Shown: positions 54,356 to 63,004 of the stretch, piece after piece | Layout: every line of letters starts with the position of its first letter | Numbering within the stretch: position 1 is the first letter of the stretch | Assembly: GCF_023910635.1 (NCBI RefSeq) | Contig: NZ_JAAVVZ010000004.1 | Coordinates: 62,001-126,000 of the forward strand | Length of the DNA stretch: 64,000 nt | DNA from: Sphingorhabdus sp. | GTDB taxonomy: Bacteria; Pseudomonadota; Alphaproteobacteria; Sphingomonadales; Sphingomonadaceae | Direction: 5' to 3' | Translations under genes and position numbers: made by a program | Notes under the pieces: model-generated | Seen by the model: only the letters and a program-made list of their open reading frames with translations | Databases searched by the model: none | What the model was told of the DNA's origin: nothing

Positions 54356-55818
54356 TGGATCTGAACTTTACCGGAATCGATGTGTGCGCCGTCAATGGCA
54401 CACGAAGCGCACCCGAAGCCAAATATGACCTTGTTGTCATTGGCGCCGGGCCAAGCGGCATTACCGCTGCCATCGAAGGCGCAGCCAGCGGAGCTTCGGT
54501 TCTTCTGGTGGATGAAAATCCCGTGTCCGGCGCGCTGATGGGCAATGATACGCCGCTCTATTTCGGGGGCAGGATGACGGCTGCGACGCAGAATAAAGAC
54601 CGGATGCTGGAAGCCATTTTCATGAGCATGCCTGATCTTGAAAAGGCAATGGAGGCCGGCGTTGAACTGCTGCTCGGCACCACAGCGTGGGGCGTGTATC
54701 GCAACGGGCCGGGCGTGCAGAGCTTGCCAGAGCAAGTTGTTGGCCTTGCCGATGCAGAACGGTCTTGGCTGGTCGGCTTTGACCGGATTGTGCTCGCAAC
54801 GGGTGCCCGCGACCTTGCCATTGCCTTTCCCGGATGGAACCAGCCTGGTGTGATGGGGGCCGCTGCCTTACAAATGCTGCTATCGCGCTATGGAGCCTTT
54901 TCCGGGCGACGCATTGTCGTTTTGGGGACGCATGACCTCGCGCTCGAAACCGCGCTTCTGGCGCTGGAGCATGGGCTGGATGTCGCCGCTTTGGTGGAAG
55001 TGCGCGATGCCCCGCAAGGCGACGCCGCACTTCTCGAAAAAATTACGGCGGCGGGCATACCCACATATTATGGGCAGAGCATCGCGGCAAGCAAAGGCGG
55101 ACTTGATGGGATCGAATCCATCACCTTGACCGATGGCACCAACATTGCGTGCGACACCGTGTGCGTCGCGATTGGCCTTGTCCCCTCGATTGAGTTGGTC
55201 GATGCCATGCATGGCCCAAGGGCGCTGAACGCGGCACGCGGCGGATATATTCCGGCTGGCGAGCCAAATGTGACAGCCGTTGGCCTGTGCGCTGGGCTAC
55301 CCGACACAGGTTTTGACCATGTCGCCTATCGGATGGATTGGGTGCGTGCGGCGCTGCGCGTCAATGCGCCCGATACGATCATCTGCCAATGTGAAGAGGT
55401 GACACTCGCGGACCTGATCGGCATTCAGCCGCCCAATTACCTCCCCCGCCCTGCGGCGCTTCAGGCCCGCTCGCTTGGCACGCTGCTCGACGATGGCCCG
55501 GCCAACCCGGATCAGATCAAGCGGCTGACCCGCTCTGGCATGGGTGTGTGTCAGGGTCGTCGCTGCCGCGATCAGGTGGCGATGATGCTGGCGATTGAAT
55601 CGGATAAGCCATTTGGCACGATCCCGCTCGCAACGCACCGCGCACCCGTGCGCCCCCTGCCGCTCAAGATATTGGCAGAATGGGATGAGCCTGCGGGGAT
55701 GGATGCGGCGTGGGATGTCTGGTTCGGCATTCCGACCCAATGGGTGCCCGTCGAGGATATTGGAACGCCTTATCAGGACGAGCATCGCGAGATGCTCTAC
55801 ACGGGGATGTACACATGA
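54355..55818 (+). CDS. Opine oxidase alpha/HcnB-like FAD and [2Fe-2S] protein
   Basis: 487 residues; the ATG overlaps the PLP gene's stop (TGATG). NAD(P)/FAD-binding disulfide-reductase-type fold: YDLVVIGAGPSGITAAIEGA (FAD) and RIVVLGTHDLALETALLALE (second nucleotide fold). C-terminal BFD-like cluster-binding region with CQCEEVTLADL and GVCQGRRC. This layout fits the alpha subunit of opine oxidases, HcnB of cyanide synthase and hydroxyproline dehydrogenase, which work with a beta flavoprotein. The small [2Fe-2S] gamma subunit (HcnA type) is not encoded next to it. Confidence 0.83.
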   Translation: MDLNFTGIDVCAVNGTRSAPEAKYDLVVIGAGPSGITAAIEGAASGASVLLVDENPVSGALMGNDTPLYFGGRMTAATQNKDRMLEAIFMSMPDLEKAMEAGVELLLGTTAWGVYRNGPGVQSLPEQVVGLADAERSWLVGFDRIVLATGARDLAIAFPGWNQPGVMGAAALQMLLSRYGAFSGRRIVVLGTHDLALETALLALEHGLDVAALVEVRDAPQGDAALLEKITAAGIPTYYGQSIAASKGGLDGIESITLTDGTNIACDTVCVAIGLVPSIELVDAMHGPRALNAARGGYIPAGEPNVTAVGLCAGLPDTGFDHVAYRMDWVRAALRVNAPDTIICQCEEVTLADLIGIQPPNYLPRPAALQARSLGTLLDDGPANPDQIKRLTRSGMGVCQGRRCRDQVAMMLAIESDKPFGTIPLATHRAPVRPLPLKILAEWDEPAGMDAAWDVWFGIPTQWVPVEDIGTPYQDEHREMLYTGMYT

Positions 55819-56951
55819 GCGGCTCAGACGTAGTCATCGTCGGCGGTGGCGTCACGGGTCTCAGCGCAGGCTGGTGGCTGGCCAAGTCCGGCGTGAAGGT
55901 TACGGTGCTCGACAAGTTCATTGTCGGTTGGGAAGCCTCCGGGCGCAATGGCGGCGGTGCATCACATTATTCCAGCCCCCTGTTCGAGGAAGAACAAAGG
56001 CTTTGGCCACAAATGGATGAACTGCTTGGCTATCCGACAGAGCATCAAAAGGGCCGCATCCTGATCGCGATGACCGAACGTCAATGGGACCAATATCGCT
56101 TCATTGCGGAACGGCACACCCGCCTCAACCACCCGGTCGAGCTGCTAGACGTCAAGCAAGTGCAAGAGGCTGTTCCGCTGGCGGGCGACAATTGCTTTGG
56201 CGGCGTGCACTATAAATTTGGCGGCCACGCCAACCCGCAACGCACGGTTCAGGCCTATGCCTGGGCGCTGCAAGACCTCGGTGGCAAAATCATTCAGCAC
56301 AGCCCGGTCACGGGCTTTGAAACCGCCGGTGGCAAGGTGACGGGCGTAAAAACCGCCAATGCGACCTATGGCTGCGATGCTGTTGTCGTCGCCGCCGGGC
56401 CGCAAATACCGCAATTGATGGCGCAATTGGGCGTTGATGTCCCTCTGGCTGCCGCGCGCGCGGAAATGATCATTACCGAACCTGCCCCCATGATGCCGCT
56501 GGGCGGCGTTGATGGGCATAAGATTTATGGCCGCCAGACGTTGCGCGGTAACCTCGCTTATGGCGGCGGTCCGCATGAATGGTTGGATGTCGATGCAAAT
56601 GGCCCGGCGGCGCGGCCATCGACGCCATTGGCGCGTAACCTTGCAAAAAGGCTGGCCGAACTGCTGCCCAAGGCTGCGCATCTCAACGTCATTCGCAGCT
56701 GGGCAGGCGTGATTGAAAATTCGCCCGATGGCCGCCCGATTATTGATCGGCTCAATAGCCCCGACAATGTCGTTGTCGCCTCCATGTCCAGCGTTGGCTT
56801 TGGCCTGTCGCCAGCATCGGGTCATGCGATCCGCGATCTGGTGATTGATGGCGCATGCTCCTTTAGTAATATCGACCTTCTCAAGCTGTCACGCTTTGAC
56901 GGGCTTGAAAAGGATTGGCGTGAAAAGCGTGGGTGGATGCCCATCGCATGA
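55815..56951 (+). CDS. Opine oxidase beta/HcnC-like FAD-dependent amine oxidoreductase
   Basis: 378 residues; ATGA overlap with the preceding gene. DAO fold: DVVIVGGGVTGLSAGWWLAK (FAD motif), GWEASGRNGGGASHYSSPLF, and the C-terminal RSWAGVIENSPDGRPIIDRL. With the previous protein it should form the catalytic half of an amine-oxidising complex that cleaves a secondary or tertiary amine C-N bond, as in octopine/nopaline oxidase. Its 3' end overlaps soxB. A sarcosine oxidase-like single enzyme is a possible alternative, but the pairing argues for the opine oxidase type. Confidence 0.83.
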   Translation: MSGSDVVIVGGGVTGLSAGWWLAKSGVKVTVLDKFIVGWEASGRNGGGASHYSSPLFEEEQRLWPQMDELLGYPTEHQKGRILIAMTERQWDQYRFIAERHTRLNHPVELLDVKQVQEAVPLAGDNCFGGVHYKFGGHANPQRTVQAYAWALQDLGGKIIQHSPVTGFETAGGKVTGVKTANATYGCDAVVVAAGPQIPQLMAQLGVDVPLAAARAEMIITEPAPMMPLGGVDGHKIYGRQTLRGNLAYGGGPHEWLDVDANGPAARPSTPLARNLAKRLAELLPKAAHLNVIRSWAGVIENSPDGRPIIDRLNSPDNVVVASMSSVGFGLSPASGHAIRDLVIDGACSFSNIDLLKLSRFDGLEKDWREKRGWMPIA

Positions 56952-58204
56952 GCCGATATTCAGCCTTCAGCCTGTTGCGCGGCGCTCTCACGGGGCACCG
57001 CCACTGGCAGCCAGCATGGCGCGACCCAGAGCCGAAATCGCATTATGATATCATCATCATAGGCGGCGGAGGCCATGGGCTGGCAACGGCATATTATCTG
57101 GCCAAGGTTCATGGTCTAAAGAATATTGCCGTTCTGGAAAAAGGCTGGATTGGCGGTGGCAATACCGGGCGCAACACGACGATTGTGCGGTCCAATTACC
57201 GGCTGGAGCCTTTGCATAATCTCTTCGAATTTGGCCTGAAGCTCTGGCACGGCCTGAGCGATGAGTTGAATTACAATGTGATGTTCAGCCCGCGTGGCGC
57301 AATGTTCCTTGGTCATAGCGACGCCGATATGGTCAAGCTGGCCGAGCGCGGCGACGCCATGCGCTGTGACGGGATTGATGCCGATCTGTTGACCCGTGAT
57401 CAGGTGGCAAAGATCGAGCCGCTTTTGGATATGTCGCGCGATGCGCGCTTTCCCATTCAGGGTGGCCTGATCCAGCGCCGGGGCGGAACCGCACGGCATG
57501 ATGCGGTTGCTTGGGGCTATGCCCGCGGCGCGGATAGCCTGGGCGTCGATATCATTCAAAAATGCGAAGTCACAGGCTTTGTGCGCGATGGCGACTTTGT
57601 GGTTGGCGTGGAAACAACACGCGGACGCATTGGCGCGGGGCGCGTCGGTATTTGCGTTGCAGGCAATAGCGGCCATGTCGCGGGCTTGGCTGGCCTGAAA
57701 CTGCCGATTGAATCCCAAACGCTGCAAGCCATGGTGACCGAAGGGGTCAAGCCGATGATCAACAGCGTGATCATGTCGCAATCCTTGCATTGCTATATCA
57801 GCCAATCGGACAAGGGCGGCGTCGTCTTTGGCGGCGACCCGGATAATTGGCCAAGCTATGCCCAGCGTGGCAACCCGATGGTGATGGAAGGCGCTGTGGC
57901 GCAGGGCCTTGCGCTCGTGCCCGCTTTATCCCGCCTGCGCATGGTGCGAACCTGGAGCGGGGTTACCGATATGAGTTTTGACGGCGCGCCGATCATTGGC
58001 GAAACGCCGGTCCGCAACCTCTTCCTCAACGGTGGCTGGTGCTATGGCGGGTTCAAGGCAACGCCAGCCTCCGGTTATACCTATGCCCACACGCTGGCGA
58101 CGGGAAAGCCACATGCGCTGAATGCGCCTTTCGCGCTTGATCGCTTTGAACGCGGCGCAACCATTGATGAAACGGGGAGCGGCCCCATGCCGAATAGCCG
58201 CTAA
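56948..58204 (+). CDS. soxB: Sarcosine oxidase beta subunit
   Basis: 418 residues from the ATG overlapping the previous stop. N-terminal SRYSAFSLLRGALTGHRHW and DIIIIGGGGHGLATAYYLAK are diagnostic of SoxB. GWIGGGNTGRNTTIVRSNY and NGGWCYGGFKATPASG are further family marks; the His of RHDAVAWGYARG lies in the substrate region. It holds FAD and the FMN shared with SoxA and oxidises sarcosine to glycine. First of the four sox genes, in the usual order B-D-A-G. Confidence 0.95.
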   Translation: MSRYSAFSLLRGALTGHRHWQPAWRDPEPKSHYDIIIIGGGGHGLATAYYLAKVHGLKNIAVLEKGWIGGGNTGRNTTIVRSNYRLEPLHNLFEFGLKLWHGLSDELNYNVMFSPRGAMFLGHSDADMVKLAERGDAMRCDGIDADLLTRDQVAKIEPLLDMSRDARFPIQGGLIQRRGGTARHDAVAWGYARGADSLGVDIIQKCEVTGFVRDGDFVVGVETTRGRIGAGRVGICVAGNSGHVAGLAGLKLPIESQTLQAMVTEGVKPMINSVIMSQSLHCYISQSDKGGVVFGGDPDNWPSYAQRGNPMVMEGAVAQGLALVPALSRLRMVRTWSGVTDMSFDGAPIIGETPVRNLFLNGGWCYGGFKATPASGYTYAHTLATGKPHALNAPFALDRFERGATIDETGSGPMPNSR

Positions 58205-58467
58205 TGATGCGCATCCCTTGCCCGCATTGCGGCCCACGCGCGCAATCAGAATTTATCTATGAGCGCACATTGGATTCGGTCGTCCCGTTGAACGCGCCTT
58301 CGCAAGAGGCGATGGCCAAGCTCTTCACCCGCAACAATCCGCGCGGCGTCGATGACGAAATCTGGCGGCACACTTATGGCTGCCGGGCGTGGATGGTTTT
58401 GACGCGCCACCGCGTCACCAATGAGATTTCCGGGTGCCGCGCCATCGGGCCGGAGGCGTTGCCATGA
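58204..58467 (+). CDS. soxD: Sarcosine oxidase delta subunit
   Basis: 87 residues; ATG overlaps the soxB TAA (a second ATG follows at 58207). Zinc-binding motif IPCPHCGPRAQSEFIYER and the C-terminal GCRAWMVLTRHRVTNEI are typical. It is the small zinc-binding structural subunit of heterotetrameric sarcosine oxidase. Confidence 0.95.
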   Translation: MMRIPCPHCGPRAQSEFIYERTLDSVVPLNAPSQEAMAKLFTRNNPRGVDDEIWRHTYGCRAWMVLTRHRVTNEISGCRAIGPEALP

Positions 58468-61199
58468 TAAACTTCCGCTTTGATGGTAAAACCTATGCCG
58501 CGCAGGCAGGTGACACGCTGGCGGCGGCATTGTTGCGTAATGGCATTGGCCTTGTCGGCCGAAGCTTCAAATATCACCGCCCACGCGGCATCATGACCGC
58601 AGGCGTTGAAGAACCAAATGCGCTCGTCACCGTCGGCGAAGGCGGCAGAACAGAACCCAATACCCGCGCCACCGATGTGTTCGTCTATGAAGGCCTTGTC
58701 GCCAAAAGCCAGAATCGCTGGCCCAAACTGTCATTCGATGTCGGGTCAGTTCTGGGCCTTGCTGCGCCTGCTTTATCCGCCGGTTTTTATTATAAGACCT
58801 TTTTCGGTTCAGCCAGAAAATGGATGTTCTACGAATATTTCATCCGCAAAGCGGCGGGCCTTGGCAATGCACCCACGCTTGCCGACCCTGACCGTTTTAG
58901 CCAGCGTGCGGCCTTTTGTGATGTCTTGGTCGTCGGCGCTGGACCCGCAGGTATGCAGGCCGCGCTCGACGCTGCCGAAGGCGGCAAGCGCGTCATCTTG
59001 GTCGAACAAGACAATATCCTCGCGCCGTCCTTGCTGCGCGACCGCCAAGAGCAGGATGCAGATTGGACCAAAACCACCGCCGCGCGCATCCGCGCCGCAG
59101 GCGGCGTCATCCTCACGCGCACTACCGCCTCTGGCTATTGGGAACATGACCTCGTCACCCTGACGCAGCGCATATCGGAGCCGGGACAAGTCCCCGATAA
59201 TGGCGTGGCGCAACGTTTATGGCATGTCCGCGCTGGCCAGGTCATTCTCGCCACCGGAAGCATTGAGCGGCCCATGGCCTTTGCCCATAATGACCGCCCC
59301 GGCGTCATGCTGTCGCAAGCCGTGCGCACTTATGTCCGCCGCTTTGGCGTCGTTCCCGGCAAACGCGTCGTGATCGCAACCAACAATGACGATGCCTATA
59401 AAACTGCTCAGGCGCTAAAAGACGCAGGCGCGCAAATTGTTGCGATCCTTGACGCACGGCCAGCACCTGCGGGTGCCAACAGCGGGCATCGCGTCTATAA
59501 TGATGCCGTTCCGCTTTCGACCAAAGGCGCGCGGCATTGCCTGAAAAGCGTATCCGCGCTGGTCGATGGCAAGACGATGGACTGGGATGCCGATCTGCTT
59601 GCCGTGTCCGGTGGGTTTACGCCTGTCGTGCACCTGCATATGCAAGCGGGCGGGACGCTGGATTGGCATGAGGATGCGCAAGCCTTCATCCCCGCCAGTT
59701 CGCGTCAGAATGTGACGACCATCGGCGGGGCCGCTGCTCCGCAACCGATATTCAAAATGGTCCCCGTTTCTAGCGCTAAGAAAAGCTTCATCGATTTCCA
59801 AAATGATGTGACATTGGCCGATGTCGATCTGGCTTGGGCCGAAGGCTATCGCTCGGTCGAACATCTCAAACGCTACACCACTTTGGGCATGGCCACCGAT
59901 CAGGGCAAGTTGAGCAATATGGCCGCTTTGGGGCGTTTGGCCGAAAAGCAGGGCGTCGCCATTCCCGAAGCCGGTTTGACCACATTCCGTCCGCCTTATA
60001 CGCCTGTCACGATGGGTTTGATCGCAGGGGCAAGCGCAAAAGACGCAGGCGCGCATGTCCGCCGCCTTGCCTTATATGACCTGCACGCGGCAAAGAATCC
60101 GATCTGGCAGCCCTTGGGCTATTGGTTCCGCCCGCGCGCTTACCCCATAAGCGGCGAAAGTTTGGCGCAAGCCGCGCTGCGTGAGGCAAAGGCCGTGCGC
60201 AACAATGTCGGGATGACCGATGTGTCCACGCTTGCCAAATTTGAAGTCAGCGGCCCCGATGCTGCCGCTTTCCTCGACATCATTTGCGCCACCACAATAA
60301 GCAAACTGGCCGTCGGGCGTGGCCGCTACACCTTCATGCTGCGCGAAGATGGCATTGTCTTTGATGATGGCACCGTGTGGCGGCTGGACGAGCATCGCTA
60401 TCTGCTCACCAGTTCGACTGGCGGCGCGGACCGCATGGCGACGCATATCTCTTATGTCCGCCAATTTCTGTGCCCACATATGCGCGTGTCTGCCGTCAAT
60501 GTGCAGGAGCATTATGCCGGTCTGGCCGTTGCCGGACCAAAAGCGAAAGCGGTGATCGCCGCTTTAATCGGTGAAGAGCCACCACGCCACATGTCGACCG
60601 TTCCGGCGGCAATCGCGGGCGTTCCGGTTATCATCTTGGCCGCCAGCTATAGCGGCGAACGCGCCTTTGAAATCTATGTCGATGCCAGCCAAGCAGAAGC
60701 CGTCTGGGCCGCCTGCGAAAGCCAAGTGAACGCGTTAAGCGGCGCGTTATATGGGCTTGAGGCGATGGAGTTTCTGCGCATTGAAAAGGGCCATTTGGTC
60801 GTCGGCGGCGAGGTCGATGGGCGGATGACGCCGCATGATCTGGCGCTCGACAAAATGCTCAACAAGGCGGGTGGGTATATTGGCGCATCGGGCCTTGCCC
60901 GCCCCGCTTTGTCCGAAACCGGGCGGCGGCAATTGGTCGGGCTGGAGGCGATTGCGGGCGACATTCCCGAAGGCGCGATGCTGATCCCCAGCGAAGGCGC
61001 GTCACCGCAGGGCCATGTCAGCGCGGCGGCTTTCCGCATCGTGACGGGCGGGTCTGTTGCGCTTGGCCAATTGACCGACGGCTTTTCGCGGCATGGCGAA
61101 ATCCTCATCGCAAGCTCCCCCACACGCGGGCAACAGGCGCGGGTGCGCGTTGTGGCCCCGCATTTCTATGATGCCGCAGGGGAGCGTTACCGTGACTGA
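58464..61199 (+). CDS. soxA: Sarcosine oxidase alpha subunit
   Basis: 911 residues from the ATG overlapping the soxD stop (MINFRFDGKTYAAQAGDTLA). An HcnA-like fold comes first (RSFKYHRPRGIMTAGVEEP), then the NAD-binding domain (DVLVVGAGPAGMQAALDAAE), and from about 570 the GcvT/folate domain (KFEVSGPDAAAFLDIICATT and YGLEAMEFLRIEKGHLVVG). It binds NAD and THF and takes the C1 unit of sarcosine to 5,10-methylene-THF, or frees formaldehyde if folate is lacking. Length is about 60-90 residues under typical SoxA (near 970-1000). Confidence 0.94.
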   Translation: MINFRFDGKTYAAQAGDTLAAALLRNGIGLVGRSFKYHRPRGIMTAGVEEPNALVTVGEGGRTEPNTRATDVFVYEGLVAKSQNRWPKLSFDVGSVLGLAAPALSAGFYYKTFFGSARKWMFYEYFIRKAAGLGNAPTLADPDRFSQRAAFCDVLVVGAGPAGMQAALDAAEGGKRVILVEQDNILAPSLLRDRQEQDADWTKTTAARIRAAGGVILTRTTASGYWEHDLVTLTQRISEPGQVPDNGVAQRLWHVRAGQVILATGSIERPMAFAHNDRPGVMLSQAVRTYVRRFGVVPGKRVVIATNNDDAYKTAQALKDAGAQIVAILDARPAPAGANSGHRVYNDAVPLSTKGARHCLKSVSALVDGKTMDWDADLLAVSGGFTPVVHLHMQAGGTLDWHEDAQAFIPASSRQNVTTIGGAAAPQPIFKMVPVSSAKKSFIDFQNDVTLADVDLAWAEGYRSVEHLKRYTTLGMATDQGKLSNMAALGRLAEKQGVAIPEAGLTTFRPPYTPVTMGLIAGASAKDAGAHVRRLALYDLHAAKNPIWQPLGYWFRPRAYPISGESLAQAALREAKAVRNNVGMTDVSTLAKFEVSGPDAAAFLDIICATTISKLAVGRGRYTFMLREDGIVFDDGTVWRLDEHRYLLTSSTGGADRMATHISYVRQFLCPHMRVSAVNVQEHYAGLAVAGPKAKAVIAALIGEEPPRHMSTVPAAIAGVPVIILAASYSGERAFEIYVDASQAEAVWAACESQVNALSGALYGLEAMEFLRIEKGHLVVGGEVDGRMTPHDLALDKMLNKAGGYIGASGLARPALSETGRRQLVGLEAIAGDIPEGAMLIPSEGASPQGHVSAAAFRIVTGGSVALGQLTDGFSRHGEILIASSPTRGQQARVRVVAPHFYDAAGERYRD

Positions 61200-61683
61200 A
61201 CTGACAATCTCCACCCTGCCCTCCGCCCCGTTGCATGTGTTTGAAATCTGGAGCAACGCAGCGGCGGTGGCCAAGCGATTTAAGGCAACATGCGGCTTTG
61301 CCTTGCCCGATATGGGCCGTTCGGGCGGCAGCGATGCGCTCCGCCTGATCCGTTTTGAACCCACGGTGTGGCTGGTCGAGGGCGACGCGTCGGCACTGTC
61401 CGCCATATTGTCCGATGACGGCGCGGTAACAGCCATCGGCGGCGGCATCGTCCGCATCCGCCTGTCGGGCAAAGGCTGGCGCACGCTCCTAATGGAAGGC
61501 GGCGTGTTCGACGCCGAAAGCCCAACTTTCGCCGCCGGATGCAGCGCAGCGACAATCATCGACCACGTCAACGTCCGCCTGCACGTCGTCGATGAAACCA
61601 CCTGCGACGCCTATGTGCCCTTAAGCTTCAGTCAGGGCCTGCTGCACTTTTGGGAACAAGCCGCAGGGAGTTTGGTGGGGTAG
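61192..61683 (+). CDS. soxG: Sarcosine oxidase gamma subunit
   Basis: 163 residues, GTG start at 61192 overlapping the soxA stop. The GcvT-like small subunit shows APLHVFEIWSNAAAVAKRF, LIRFEPTVWLVEGDAS and the C-terminal YVPLSFSQGLLHFWEQAAG. It completes the SoxBDAG complex. A near copy of its last 46 bases occurs at 63669. The 90 bases after it contain no clear terminator. Confidence 0.93.
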   Translation: MTELTISTLPSAPLHVFEIWSNAAAVAKRFKATCGFALPDMGRSGGSDALRLIRFEPTVWLVEGDASALSAILSDDGAVTAIGGGIVRIRLSGKGWRTLLMEGGVFDAESPTFAAGCSAATIIDHVNVRLHVVDETTCDAYVPLSFSQGLLHFWEQAAGSLVG

Positions 61684-61773
61684 GTTTGGTTTGCGACGGT
61701 TGTGGGTGTCTGAAACGATGACTCTTCGCTGGCAGACGGAAAAGGTAGCCATCAATCAAGTTCTAAGTCGCGT

Positions 61774-62472
61774 TCAGGCTTTTTGACTGCGCATCTCAAC
61801 AGCGAAGATTTTGGTGGCGAGATAGGCCTTCAAATTCTGGCTTGGATCATCTGGGAATTGGTCACCCGTTTCGTCGATTTTCGTTATTCGATCCAGTCTA
61901 AATGCTCTGAAGTCGTTACGGAGTTCGCACCAAGCGGCAAACAGCCAGCCGTCTGTGAAGGCCCAAATGGCAAGTGGCCGCACCCGACGGTCCGACTGGG
62001 TTCCTGCGCTATCCTCGTAAACCAAATGTAAAATATTGCGCGCACGCACGGCGCGGCGGATCAATTTCATGGATGGAAGCGCAGGACCGTCTCGTCTGCT
62101 CGCAAATAAAGGCGCATTTTCAAGCTTGCGCTTATCTGGATCGGGCAATGATGCTTGGATTTTGCTTCGTACTTCGCGGGCCGCCTCCGCCAACGACGTG
62201 TCGCCGGCGACTTCGACGAATGACAATCCCATCGCCAGCGCATCAAGCTGCTCAAATGTAAAGGTCATGGCTGGAAGGTCAAATCCTGGCCTCAACAGAT
62301 AGCCAACGCCTGCTTCACCTTCGATAGGTAATCCAGAACCCTGCAAATGGGCGATATCCCGATAGACCGTTCGCACACTTATCTCGAAATATGTTGCAAG
62401 GTCCTCAGCCCGGCACACGCCGCGTGAACGAAGCTCGTTGACTAATCGGAATAGGCGTTCGGCGCGGCGCAT
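61774..62472 (-). CDS. WYL-domain transcriptional regulator (YafY/DeoR-like)
   Basis: 232 residues. N-terminal HTH_11 winged helix (RRAERLFRLVNELRSRGVCR, then FEISVRTVYRDIAHLQGSG) and a C-terminal WYL sensor domain (LHLVYEDSAGTQSDRRVRPL with AIWAFTDGWLFAAWCELRND). These regulators bind small ligands and usually repress neighbouring genes. It is divergent from the thioesterase. An inverted repeat at 62483-62502, 10 bases before its start codon, has a twin upstream of the ABM gene and is the likely operator. Confidence 0.9.
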   Translation of the reverse strand: MRRAERLFRLVNELRSRGVCRAEDLATYFEISVRTVYRDIAHLQGSGLPIEGEAGVGYLLRPGFDLPAMTFTFEQLDALAMGLSFVEVAGDTSLAEAAREVRSKIQASLPDPDKRKLENAPLFASRRDGPALPSMKLIRRAVRARNILHLVYEDSAGTQSDRRVRPLAIWAFTDGWLFAAWCELRNDFRAFRLDRITKIDETGDQFPDDPSQNLKAYLATKIFAVEMRSQKA

Positions 62473-62482
62473 AGATACATTA

Positions 62483-62502
62483 CTGACACAACGCTGTCAG
62501 GA
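62483..62502. promoter_or_regulatory. Putative WYL-regulator operator, site 1
   Basis: CTGACAC-N6-GTCAGGA between the divergent WYL regulator and thioesterase genes. The same half-sites with the same spacing recur at 63360-63379, upstream of the ABM gene. Confidence 0.65.
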
Positions 62503-62546
62503 GCGCCATCCTATGATCGAACTGCCTAAGCAGACGGAGTAAGTTC

Positions 62547-62969
62547 ATGTCCATTTCCACAATTCTCGACCGCTTTCCCACGCCGCCATGCGCGACCTTG
62601 CTAAGCCTTGATATAATTGAAGCCGACCAAGAGGAAGGTCGCGTGACAATCGCTTTCACGGCCAAGCCGGATTTTTGCAACGCTTCTGGCAATATACAAG
62701 GTGGCTTTCTGGCAGCGATGCTCGACGATTGCATGGGGCCAGCAATGCTAATTGCGACCAATGCAGACACCTTTCCGTCGACAATACACCTCAACGTTCA
62801 GTTTTTGGCACCAGCCAAGCCCGGCAGGCTTATTGGCAAAGGCCGTGTGGTAAAGATCGGCACAACAATCGGCTTTGTTGAGGCAGATTTGGAAGATACA
62901 CAGGGCGTTCTTATTGCACGTGCAACCGCGAGCGTCAGGATGACGGCGATGCAAAAAGCAGTCATCTGA
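62547..62969 (+). CDS. PaaI-type hotdog-fold thioesterase
   Basis: 140 residues. Hotdog signature SGNIQGGFLAAMLDDCMGPA (Gly-Gly-x-x-x-x-x-x-Asp catalytic helix) and HLNVQFLAPAKPGRLIGKGR. It should hydrolyse acyl-CoA thioesters in the cytoplasm, possibly hydroxylated aromatic ones. GGAG lies 8 bases before the ATG. The divergent WYL regulator probably controls it. Confidence 0.87.
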   Translation: MSISTILDRFPTPPCATLLSLDIIEADQEEGRVTIAFTAKPDFCNASGNIQGGFLAAMLDDCMGPAMLIATNADTFPSTIHLNVQFLAPAKPGRLIGKGRVVKIGTTIGFVEADLEDTQGVLIARATASVRMTAMQKAVI

Positions 62970-62993
62970 CTCCGCGGCTAAATGAGCAATTTA

Positions 62994-63004
62994 GGGTCAG
63001 GACC
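62994..63004. repeat. Minimal copy of the TA-flanked inverted-repeat element
   Basis: TA-GGGTCAGGACC-TA. Read on the minus strand, its right-hand TA plus the next base make the TAG stop of the ABM gene. Confidence 0.7.
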
